From NCBI GenBank assembly GCA_010093485.1, contig MU001518.1, positions 1 to 64,000 on the forward strand: 64,000 nt of DNA, read 5' to 3'. Below the pieces are notes generated by a model. That model did not search any database. It was given only the letters and a program-made list of their open reading frames with translations, and had not been told where the DNA came from. The stretch is from Karstenula rhodostoma CBS 690.94 (Eukaryota > Ascomycota > Dothideomycetes > Pleosporales > Didymosphaeriaceae). A program made the translations under genes and the position numbers. Shown piece after piece: positions 40,998-49,647 of this stretch (its first letter is position 1; each line of letters begins with the position of its first letter).

Positions 40998-41093
40998 TAT
41001 CTACCTCTTTATATAGCCTCTATTATATTTTATTTCTTAAATAATCCTTAAAATATAGACCTTAGTTAGGTATATAGAAAACCCCTTATAATA
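40998..41093 (+). repeat. Element D 3' LTR, right part
   Basis: The last 96 bp of the D LTR resume after the B target duplication and end CTTATAATA. The match to the 5' LTR runs to 2,559. It is followed by the AAAGT target copy of D (41,094-41,098). Confidence 0.85.
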
Positions 41094-41098
41094 AAAGT

Positions 41099-41431
41099 AA
41101 TATAGGTGGCAGTACCTACCTATATATAATTTTCTCCTAGTTTTAATAAAAACTATCCTTTTTATCTATTAATAACTTTCTATTATTAGAATTCTTAAGT
41201 ATTAATAAATATATACTAAGTCTATTTTAGATTAGCCTTATACTAGTTCTATTCTAGCTAGCTTAGTATTATATCCTTTTTAGTTAGTCTATATATAGAT
41301 ACTAGGTATACCTTAGTTACTTTTTTAGTCCCCCTTTATTTATATATTAGTAAAGTATAACGCGCCTTTTTATCCCCCTACTTTATTAAGTTACCCTACC
41401 TTATAGTGAATCTCTATAATATAGTGTAAAA
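41099..41431 (+). repeat. G0, right half with conserved 3' end
   Basis: The sequence continues G0 from 1,860 after removal of D, and aligns with G2 (19,565-19,884) and with the GC-rich copy at 44,883-45,194. It ends in CTATAATATAG followed by TGTAAAA, where the gene sequence begins. The RIP effect can be read directly against 44,883-45,194: nearly every difference is C to T or G to A. It marks the right edge of the AT-rich block. Confidence 0.75.
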
Positions 41432-42175
41432 GTGGTAATACCCTGGGTTAGCTTCGATAAATTTATTAGCTATTATCTTGGTTCCCTTGTTATAGAAAGT
41501 GGTGAAGAAAACAAGTTTATCCCGCGGGAACCTGTTCTTGTTGTCGTCCGTAGCCATGTTCTCGAGCCACTCCAAGTACTTTTCCGGATCTGTAGCGTCC
41601 GCTGAGGTGAAAGCTCGTCTGGACAAACGATGAAAAAGGCTCGTGCGCTTCGTCTTTCCGCATTTCCATCTTTCAAGTGTAGCGAGAGCTCTCGAATCCT
41701 GAACAACTACTACCCTTTCATCATCCGCTGGATTTGATCGTCCAGGCTGCGGTTCGGTATCGGGAGCGGGGGCGGCGGGCGGTACCGGCTCAGGTTCTTT
41801 ATCTGGGGTAGGTTGACCAAATCCTCCTTCTGTCTCTGCGGTTTCGAAACCTCCTGCTGTCTCCTCCGTCTCAAAACCCCCATTGCCCGTAGAGCCACCA
41901 GGTGTCGAAGGTGTGTCGCCGCCTCCGCTGCTGCCGCTTCCTGGGACTGGTTCCGGGTCTTTGCCTTTGCCACCTTTACCACCCCCACCCCCGGCACGAC
42001 GATCCAAATCGATAACTTGGATGGTGCGGAATTCATCGGTAATAGTTCGGTTGAGGCATAGTTGCAAAGAGGGGTTGCATATGTCCGACTGAGCGGGAAC
42101 CACAAGTGAACCGACCAGAATAAATTGCGTTGCTAAGAGACCCAGCATGTAGTAGAGTATGCGATGTCGTTGCAT
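41414..42175 (-). CDS. Secreted-looking Gly/Pro/Glu-rich protein, 3' end cut by repeat G0
   Basis: 253 residues with a start at 42,175. The N-terminus (about 1-30) is a typical signal peptide: MQRHR, a hydrophobic core, then VPAQSD. Residues about 60-150 are low-complexity linker (GGGGGKGGKGK, repeated GGFET blocks, Pro/Glu). A globular part follows, about 155-250, containing WKCGKTK, a YLEWLENM helix and a KLVFFTTFY strand. I do not recognise this domain. The last four or five codons and the stop lie in repeat G0, so the natural C-terminus is lost or displaced. It is divergent from the gene at 43,188 with about 1 kb between. It is either a pseudogene or a gene with a new stop. Confidence 0.6.
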   Translation of the reverse strand: MQRHRILYYMLGLLATQFILVGSLVVPAQSDICNPSLQLCLNRTITDEFRTIQVIDLDRRAGGGGGKGGKGKDPEPVPGSGSSGGGDTPSTPGGSTGNGGFETEETAGGFETAETEGGFGQPTPDKEPEPVPPAAPAPDTEPQPGRSNPADDERVVVVQDSRALATLERWKCGKTKRTSLFHRLSRRAFTSADATDPEKYLEWLENMATDDNKNRFPRDKLVFFTTFYNKGTKIIANKFIEANPGYYHFYTIL

Positions 42176-43187
42176 CTTGACTGGTTGAATAGTATAAACG
42201 ACGAGAGCGAGTTCGTTGGGGTGGTCGTATAAATTGGGAGCCCAGCAAGAATTTTAACAACTTTTCCAAGGTAACTTTTTGAGCTCTGTAAAGATGGAAT
42301 GATTCGTCGAGCCCGTGATGATCTGAAGATAAAACTATATTGCGGAAGTACATATCGCTTGCTTAAGTAGCCAAAGGCTGGAATCATCGACGTGTCTTTT
42401 CCACGGCGGAAGAGACAATATGATTTCAGACCGCGCAATAGACCATCGGCCTCAGCCCCGCGTCATCCTCGCCTCGAAGAAGAGGTTCCGAAGGAAGCCT
42501 CTGGTTGGCATGGGAGGAACAATTTCACGGCGGAACGATGTTTGAAACTGTAGGTGACGATGATCAAGGGGACTAACTCACCACGGAGAGATTGCTGAGA
42601 CTCCCATTGGCAATTAAGTCTTACTATAGTGTTTCAAAGCTTTGTGACTCCTCGGTGCAGCTCCTACGTTAGGCGACGACGCCTCATATGTCGCCTCAAG
42701 GCGGATCCTCCCAACACCGTGCGGCGGCACGGTGTTCACATCACCTTTCAGTGATGTCTGGTGTTTCCCGATATGTGTTATCATCGCAAGGTGCCGCTCT
42801 AGGAATCTCCTAAGGACACCGTGGAAGACAGATTGAACGTCATTTGACTGCCTTGTGACGCTGATTGAGATTGGACCCGTGATACAGGGTGTGAGAGCAG
42901 TCGTCATCTCGGGTGACTCTTGCGGCAAAGTAAGAGAAAAATTGAAACTTCCAAGTGCTATGCTTGCATTGCGCCATCGGGAAACCGTGTCAAATCTATA
43001 TTTTAACGCTCACATGTAGTGTATAAATAATGTTTGAAAGACTTCTTTACTGTTAGAACATCATCACACCACTTTTGAACCATCTTACTATCGTCTTTCG
43101 GTAGGCAAAACCACCAGTGACATTTTCAAAGCCTACAGCGTACGTGCTAGGCCTTTCTACATCTCAAACTTGCCTCAAGCATAAGTC
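42176..43187. promoter_or_regulatory. Divergent intergenic region
   Basis: About 1 kb between two head-to-head genes, with balanced base composition and no RIP signature. A TATA-like element serves the right-hand gene (separate entry). Short minus-strand frames here (for example 42,614-42,928) lack any family resemblance and are not called. No repeat was seen. Confidence 0.5.
43021..43029 (+). promoter_or_regulatory. TATA box for the 43,188 gene
   Basis: GTATAAATA lies about 160 bases upstream of the ATG at 43,188, in a stretch that continues with a CATCATCACACCAC transcription-start-like region. It is a good match to a fungal TATA element, although no transcript data support it. Confidence 0.45.
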
Positions 43188-44830
43188 ATGGCTTTTGCTC
43201 CTCTTATGGCGGAGCTCGGGCTGGGAGCCGCTTTTACAATGGTAAGGCGCAAAGTTCTGCGAATAATCCATTCTCACTCTAACAGATTGCGCTGGCGCCG
43301 ATGGTACCGGAGTGGGTGAAGAAACCCGAGGGACCTAAGATGAACGTCAAAATCTTGGCAGGAAGCCCTGATGACAATTCGGATAACACATTTGGAGGTG
43401 CTGTTCGTAAGTGATTGTTTTTAAGCGATACAAGTGAAAATCACATATGACTTTCTTCGCTGACCTATGTTAATAGCTCAAATTGCCTTGTTCGATGTAA
43501 ATGGAGAAAGACTCGGATACTGGCGCAATGAGGGCGGAAAGGAATTGCTCGGGAAAGGCAATACGGCAGACAAGCAAGTGGGTTACATCAAAGAAAAGGA
43601 TAACCGTAAGCCCGAGTACATTACACTCACTGCCAGTGGCTTCGAGGGAATCTGTATAACGTCCGTTGTCGTCTTCCATCCGGAATCGTCGGATACCTTC
43701 GCTTTCCTCCCGGGTGAGATAGCAGCACAGTGCGAGTCGGTTTGGGATGAACATGATGGCGAATCACTCTTATGGAGCAACCAGGTTACTAATATCCAAT
43801 TCCAATCTCCGGCTGGGAAGAAGGGCACAGCAAGACCGAAGTGCCTATGTAAGTCAATTCCAGGGTGCCACAGGCATGTGATTGTTTCTTGAGCCCGGGT
43901 GGGCTCAGGAATTATGCGCCCCACGATATCACCGAACGCTGACATGTCCGCCGTAGGGATTGACTCACCTGATGAGAATGGCAAGACTACGACCAAGTGG
44001 AAAGGGCTTGGCACTCATCTTCCGGATTTCAAGCTGGACAATTCCACTTACAAGGAATGGGAACGGGATCCCTTCCAGATGTGTGGGTCAAAGGCGAGAT
44101 TCGGTCTCTATGAGAAGATCAATGAGATGAGTAAGTAACCTCTGCGACAACATGCTCAGGGAAGTTACAGAGCCCAGAAGCTAACTTTCCGTTAGTGTGC
44201 CCCCCGGTATTTGACAAGGCGCCAATGGAAGGAGCAAGAATCCCGATGAGCGAGTTTCCCACATGTGCACCAGGCTTGTTTCCGGACGCAAATGGAAACG
44301 TACAGGAGGATCTTTGTAAAGATCCAGCAGTCCATGGAGCAGAGAGGAAGACACTCTCTGATGCGTTTGGGTTGAATTGCGAAAACTTCGACGACGAAGA
44401 TGGCGACCTACATGGGCAATGTCCTAGGCATATCCGCCAGCGTGATCCGGTGGCATGCAACGGCCGCAGGCGCTCGGAGCCCAGCAGAAAGAAAAAAGAA
44501 AACCTCCAGAATCGATTCCTGGGGAAGCTGGTGAAGAGTTATGATATCCGACAAAGCGCTCGTGAATTGTGTAACAGCAAAGGTAGCGTTGGGCCGAACT
44601 TCTATTCCTACCATGAAAAGCAATTCTGCGATATGGGGAAAAAGAAGCTTTTCTCGCTTTGTGAAGATGATGGCCAGGTAGAATGCTTCGATGGGTAGGT
44701 TATGGTCAAGTCACTTCTAGCGAGGCTGAGCTTACACTAACTCGCCAATAGATTACTAAACACTACGCGTCACAGCCCGACAAAGGGCAACCGAAGTGTC
44801 ACCCATGATTCTGTACAAGACTGGCGATAA
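43188..44830 (+). CDS. Six-exon putative secreted protein, 432 aa, unknown function
   Basis: Exons 43,188-43,241, 43,286-43,406, 43,477-43,848, 43,957-44,130, 44,196-44,694 and 44,752-44,830 join in frame across five short GT-AG introns (44-108 bp), with GTAAG(T/G) or GTAGGT donors and one clear CTAAC branch. The product starts with a hydrophobic segment (about 1-26, MAFAPLMAEL...), a signal peptide or anchor. It continues with ILAG..D, GGAVPQIALFD.NGE, a TLTASGFEGICITSVVV strand and PKCLWIDSPDENG. That pattern resembles a fungal family with an ICIA core and a CLWID motif, common as secreted proteins of unknown function. Residues about 285-345 are basic (RRRSEPSRKKKE). Stopping at 44,697 instead would lose the last exon. 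Confidence 0.72.
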
Positions 44831-44871
44831 ATATCACTAGGTCAAGGTGTATAGGCGGTTTCGCAGGAGCT

Positions 44872-45205
44872 TAGAAGCCTAGCGCACCCGCCTGCGTGCG
44901 CTTTTCTCCAGTCTCAACGAGAACTGTCCTTTTCGTCCGTCGACGACTCTCCATCGTCAGAATTCTTGTATATCAGCGGGCACGCGCTAAGTCTATTTCA
45001 GGTTAGCCTCGCGCTAGTCCTGTTTTAGCTAGCTTAGCGCTACGCCTTTTTTTAGTTAGCCTGTATATAGACGCTGGGCGCGCCTTAGCTACTTTTTTAG
45101 TCCCCCTTTATTCGTGTATTAGTAAAGTATAACGTGCCTTTTTGTCCCCCCTACTTTATTAAGTCACTCTACCTTATAGTGAATCTCTATAATATAGAAG
45201 CCTAG
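44872..45205 (+). mobile_element. GC-rich, un-RIPed G 3'-end retroposon copy
   Basis: The 312-bp insert 44,883-45,194 is flanked by the perfect 11-bp duplication TAGAAGCCTAG (44,872-44,882 and 45,195-45,205). It aligns with 41,110-41,424, 17,387-17,602 and 19,570-19,884 but keeps CpA, TpG and CpG throughout (for example GACGCTGGGCGCGCC). It begins 42 bases after the stop of the preceding gene, so it probably lies in its 3' untranslated region. It lacks terminal inverted repeats and ends in AATCTCTATAATA. Confidence 0.8.
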
Positions 45206-45225
45206 ATTAGCCAAATCCTAGGCTT
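45198..45225. repeat. Inverted repeat AAGCCTAG / CTAGGCTT
   Basis: Eight-base arms separated by 12 bases. The left arm is also the second copy of the target duplication of the retroposon, so the insertion used one arm of a pre-existing palindrome as its target. Confidence 0.6.
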
Positions 45226-46402
45226 AGTAGTATAGGTATCTTGATAGAATATATCATACCCTAGTTAGAAATATTATAGTATTCAATTGTGATACTTGGC
45301 GAGCTTCTGGAAGCCGCGGCAGAACACAGTAAAGGAACTCGGTAGGGTGCCAAAACACAAAGATTTCAAACAGCTCACTACGATACTTACATACACCTTA
45401 ACCAGCGCAGCGCACATAGCTATGACCAAACCCTCCACTATCCCACGCTCTCGTGTATCCCATCCGCCCCAACCACGTCAACACACTAACACCAAACCCC
45501 CCGCCAACACAACCCCACTTACTACCTACCACTATCCTCTCGCTTAAGACTTTATACACACCCCGCAGCTAAACCCTCCTCATACCGCAATACTCACATC
45601 CGCCCCAACCAGCGCAACACACACCCGCGACCAACCCCTCCTCCATCCCACACCCTCGGGTGTAAAAGCCTTGCCCGGTCTAAAACCATCCCAGCCCATA
45701 ATAAGCCTATTAACGTACTATACCCCACGTCACCCCCATATCCGCCACTCTACATCTACGATACACTACCTCTAGCACCTATTACCTAGTACAACACCAG
45801 ATCCACCTCCGCGATGAGGTGCATGCATGCACTTTAAACGCACACCAACATCTCCCTCTACCTAGAAAAGCCTAAACTATATTGCATGGTAGTAGGTTTG
45901 TATATTGACTAGACTACACCATGTACACACCACAGCTCAAGTATCTTGAGGACGTAGCACCAGCCGTCCCCATCCCCAACCGCACCTTACCTCGCCTTGC
46001 TGCTTACAGATAGATCTAGTCCAACCCGCACGCACACCTCCCGCTCTTCCTTCCCCGCGCAAAAACATCGTGTGTCGAGCCATCCCACGCCCTCCATCAC
46101 GCAGGCCAAAACCCATCCGTCACCCTCGCCGTCTCACCTCCCTGTAGACTGGATCTCTTAGTAGGACGCCATGTCACGACTCGCCTCACCACAAGAAAAC
46201 AAGACAGATGCGCTTAGCGCTAACTCGCTATTCATCTCATCTATTCTCATCTCCTCCCAACGTCTATATACCCCAAACATCCCATATCCCAGATCCACCC
46301 CACCCCAACCCAACCCACTCTATCCTACAACCTCCTCTTCCCCCTCTTCCCCCTCCCCACCTACCCACCTCCACTCGCATCCCCACCCCACCAACCCACC
46401 AC
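45206..46402. other. Non-coding C-rich intergenic region
   Basis: The plus strand is rich in C, with many CCAACC/CCCCAA runs and poor in G. The 83-aa frame at 45,296 is a consequence of this bias. An imperfect direct duplication is visible: an ACCAGCGCA..CACA block followed by CCAA.CCCTCC..ATCCCAC at about 45,401-45,461 and again at about 45,609-45,665. There is no recognisable gene. The right part contains the 3' flank of the minus-strand kinase gene. Confidence 0.5.
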
Positions 46403-49400
46403 CTACACATCCCTCACCCCCTTCGCGCTCCCCCCCGGAATCTCCCTCTCCACCATCTCCAACTTATTCAAACTAGGATACCTCTTACTAAAACTATCCA
46501 CATCCCACTCGTCGCCCTCGCCTTCGCCCGTCCCCCCAGCCCCAGCCCGCGGCAGCGGCTTATCTCTGAAATTTCCCTTCGTAGGACTATGACGCGGGAA
46601 GTCGCCCGTGCCGCCAGTCCTCAGCTTCGTCGGCTTGCTGGGCGGCGGCGGGCCCCTTCCGCCCGTCGGCACGCGCGTCGCTGCCGCGGGGGGCGCAGAT
46701 GCAGACGTCGGCGGCTGCGACTGCGCCTGGAGGCGGGGCTTCGCGTACCCCAGATCCGCGGGCGCGTTTTGCTGCGGGAGCGTTGTAGGTTTCTTTGTGA
46801 TGGCGGGGGGCTGTCTAGGAGCGCTGACATCCAGCGGGCGCTGCGGCAGCGGCTTGCCCGTGTCGGTGTACTTGCCGTAGCCCTCAGCGGAGCGGGCGGC
46901 AGGGGGTGGCTTCTGGGATTCGCCGAGGAGGTTCTTGACGCGGTTCTGGATGGTGGAGGCGCGGGTTGGACCGGCCTTTCCTTTGCCTTCTGCGGTGAGG
47001 CGCTGGCGGTATTCGGCGGCGGCGGCTTCGACGCGGCGTTCTTCTTGCGAGAGGCGCCGCCGTTCGAGCTCGCGGCGGACTTCTGGGGGGAGGTCTTCTG
47101 TTTCGTCGAGCGCGCGCTCGTCGTCGGATATGCCGCCTGTTGCTTCGGAGCCGGCGATGGGGGTCAGTGCATTGGGGCGTGGGTCGATGGGTTGATCCGT
47201 GGGAGTGCGGGGGCCGGAGTCAGAACGCCCTCGATCTGGCGCTGAGGCGGAATTGCTCTCGAACATCTTGAAGGCGTCTCCAAAACGGCCTTTCACAATG
47301 TTTTTGGTGCCACTAGTCAAGGAGTGTAGACTGGACCGTTTGCTGTTTTTGGTGTTTTGGCTGCTGCTCCTTCGGTGTTTCTTCTGATGGCTATCCTCGT
47401 TCTCTCTTGCTCTGAGGTAATCTATGTTTGAAGTGATGTTTTTCTCATCCTCAGAATCAGAGTCCAGTAGGGCAGGAGACTGGCCTCCTCGAGCCAACGA
47501 TGGCGCATTGAAGTTCCTCCCAGGTGCTGCCTCCCTTTCACGCAAGAAATCCAAGCTGGATGCCACGTGTATGCTGTTGGGTCGATTCGATTGTGCAGAC
47601 TTTGCCCTGTCAAGCGAGACCCCAAGGTCCAATGCAGACGGACGGTGAGTTTCGAGTGACGGCCGTGATGAGGCAGGTGACCTCGGTATTGCGAGTACAG
47701 AGGAGTGTGACTTCGACCTTGAAGCGTCCAGCGATGGACGAGTTGGGAGAGTATGATCTGGCCTCAATGAGGATGGGCTAGGTTGAGCTTTCTCGAACGC
47801 ACGCGGCTGGCTCATCGTTCGATTGTGATGACCTGCATCAGGTACGCGCCATACGGGTCGTTTGTTGACGTCGGGAAATTTCAACTGTGGTTGAGATAGA
47901 ACGGGAGATGGCGCAGGTGAGGTTTGCACACCAGTCGAGACCATGGTGGATCTTTGTGGTGCTGGTTGATAGAGAGTCGCATTAGAGGTGCGAGGACTGT
48001 CCTGAGGCCCATCAAATCTTTGTGGCTTCTGTGCGGGCGTGGGACGAGACGTGCTCGTTGAGGGAGCAGTCGACGACTGTTTGGACGGTGGTGCTGATGC
48101 TGCTGTACTTGCTGGAGGCACTGAGAATGCCTCGTCGGCAAGAGCTTGTATGACCCTTTTGTTCAGTGGAGGATCTGCGCCTCCCGGTGATTGGCCAAAT
48201 TCAAACTTTTGACCACGATCATGCAGTAATGAGAACTCGTCCAATGAAGGGTAACGAGCAGCAAGCTCGTCCGCTGCAGCGATCCTGACTTCGGCTTTGT
48301 CCGAATCAAGAGCGGCGAAAGGATCGGCTGTTGCGCCCCTCCCTGCCGGGGAAAGGCTGGGTCTTGCCATTGGCGATGCCTGCGTGGAATCGGTAGGCCT
48401 TCCTCTTCTCATCGGCGCAATTTGCGGAATGGACTGCGTTTGTTCGACAGGAGCGACCTTCTGTATTCCTATGATTGGCGGAGAGGATACGGGAGGCTCG
48501 GGCGATGGTAGTTGCTGGTTTCTCCGGTCTTCAGACTGCGTCCGGTGGGAGTAGATCTGCACTCGTTAATGGGTTTTCTGGGAGGTAGATATTCACTTAC
48601 GTCTTTAATCGGTACAGTCCTATGCCGCATAGAGCATACCTCGACCACTACCTGGTAGATGTTCGGTCTGCGCTGAGGATTTTCTTGCAGCATGGACGCT
48701 ACTTGGAATTAGCACAATAGTCAAAAACGCCCAATGGCCTCGTACGCACAGATGAGCTTCTTCACCCGGTCCGAGAACTGGGGGTATGCCGGAAACTTGA
48801 AGGTTGCGTTCAAAATAGCCATCTGCCCGACCTCTTCGAACGGCGTGGTGTAGTAACACAGCTTATACAGCAGCACGCCCAGCGCCCAGATATCGCTCTT
48901 CTCGTCAATGGGCTGCTTGCGGTAGACATCGATCATTTCCGGGCTGCGGTACTGCAGAGTCGTGTGCCGCTGCACGTCATCCTCGATCAGCCTGCCCTCT
49001 GCCGCCGTCTGCGCAGCCGGCCGGGGTGGAGCAGTGGATCCGAAATCGCAGAGCTTGTATATCCGGTCGGACCCCACAGTGGTGATCAGGACGTTCTCGA
49101 CCTTGAGGTCGCGGTGCAGCAGCGGGGGCCTCAGGTAGTGCATCGTCGCGACACCCTCGGCGACATCGGAGAAGATGTGCAGGATCTCGGGCTCGGTGAG
49201 TCTGTGCTGCAGGCGCGTGTTCATGAAGTCAATCAGACCGCCGCCGGTGCAGTGCTCCATCAGCAGGAAGACCTCGTAGCCCCCGCCCTGCAGTTGCGAC
49301 GCGTGCGAGTCCATGTAGGTGACAATGTGGCGGTGCCCCTTGAGCTTCTTCATGGTCTCGACCTCTGTCCGCATGTTCGCCAGCGCTTCCTTGTCCGGGA

Positions 49401-49647
49401 CCGCAACCCGCTTCAGCACGCCGATGTCCGGGAGCCCTTCATTGCCCTTGGGGATGCGCACCACGTAAACGTGCGCAAAGCCGCCCTCGGACAGGTATCG
49501 CTCGATGGTTACGCGGTATTTTCCAACCTGGACCTTGGTCCCCGGCGCAAAGGTGCCTGGCGGGGCATTGGAGGCCGACGCCGAGGGCCGGTAGGCGTGC
49601 TGTTGTTGTTGCGGCACTGATGCGGAGGCGTAGCGGGCGGAGGACAT
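46403..49647 (-). CDS. Ark1/Prk1 (NAK) family serine/threonine protein kinase, 1,049 aa
   Basis: Exons 49,647-48,750, 48,698-48,601 and 48,556-46,403 are joined by introns with GTGCGT and GTAAGT donors. The kinase domain covers about 43-330: LSEGGFAHVY loop (52-61), catalytic Lys79, HRDLKVEN (178-185), DFG (201-203), YRSPEM and SDIWALG. The helix SMLQENPQRRPNIYQVV leads to PIKDIYS across intron 2. The long tail is Pro/Ser/Arg-rich and disordered, with the family motif ARYPSLDEFSLLH and a C-terminal SKRYPSLNKLEMVE. By homology these kinases phosphorylate Pan1/Sla1/Ent-type endocytic adaptors and regulate cortical actin patches. The first acceptor could be AAG or TAG, three bases apart. It is divergent from the GrrA gene. 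Confidence 0.92.

Larger units (their letters stand above)
1861..41093 (+). mobile_element. Element D: Ty3/Gypsy chromovirus carrying nested insertions
   Basis: D is bounded by LTRs with perfect inverted ends TATTATAAG and CTTATAATA and by the 5-bp duplication AAAGT (1,856-1,860 and 41,094-41,098). The plus-strand order is 5' LTR, Gag, protease/RT/RNase H/integrase, chromodomain, polypurine tract (AAATAGAGGAGTAA, 24,267-24,280) and 3' LTR, as in chromoviruses. The span is 39.2 kb because other elements sit inside it. Subtracting them leaves about 7.35 kb, a normal size. Joining the outer flanks recreates the uninterrupted G sequence found at 19,550-19,600, which proves the insertion. All frames are destroyed by RIP, so it is dead. 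Confidence 0.87.

Noticed and set aside
41110..41431. G 3' module first considered as a solo LTR
   Set aside because: Copies have 9-15 bp target duplications, different 5' starts and no inverted ends, unlike solo LTRs, which would have 4-6 bp duplications and fixed ends.
41105..41442. GTGGCAGTACC (41,107) and GTGGTAATACC (41,432) as a target duplication around the G0 3' part
   Set aside because: The left copy is part of the normal G sequence, as G2 near 19,580 shows, so the similarity is probably chance.
42614..42928. 104-aa minus-strand frame between the divergent genes
   Set aside because: No signal, domain or intron structure; in the promoter region of a better supported gene.
45296..45547. 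83-aa plus-strand frame
   Set aside because: Thr/Pro/His-rich translation in a C-biased non-coding stretch; no start context or homology features.
46208..47245. 345-aa plus-strand frame opposite the kinase tail
   Set aside because: Antisense shadow of the Pro/Arg-rich disordered tail of the Ark1-type kinase; low-complexity translation without motifs.
48964..49620. 218-aa plus-strand frame opposite the kinase domain
   Set aside because: Antisense to the conserved kinase catalytic domain; open only because of high GC.
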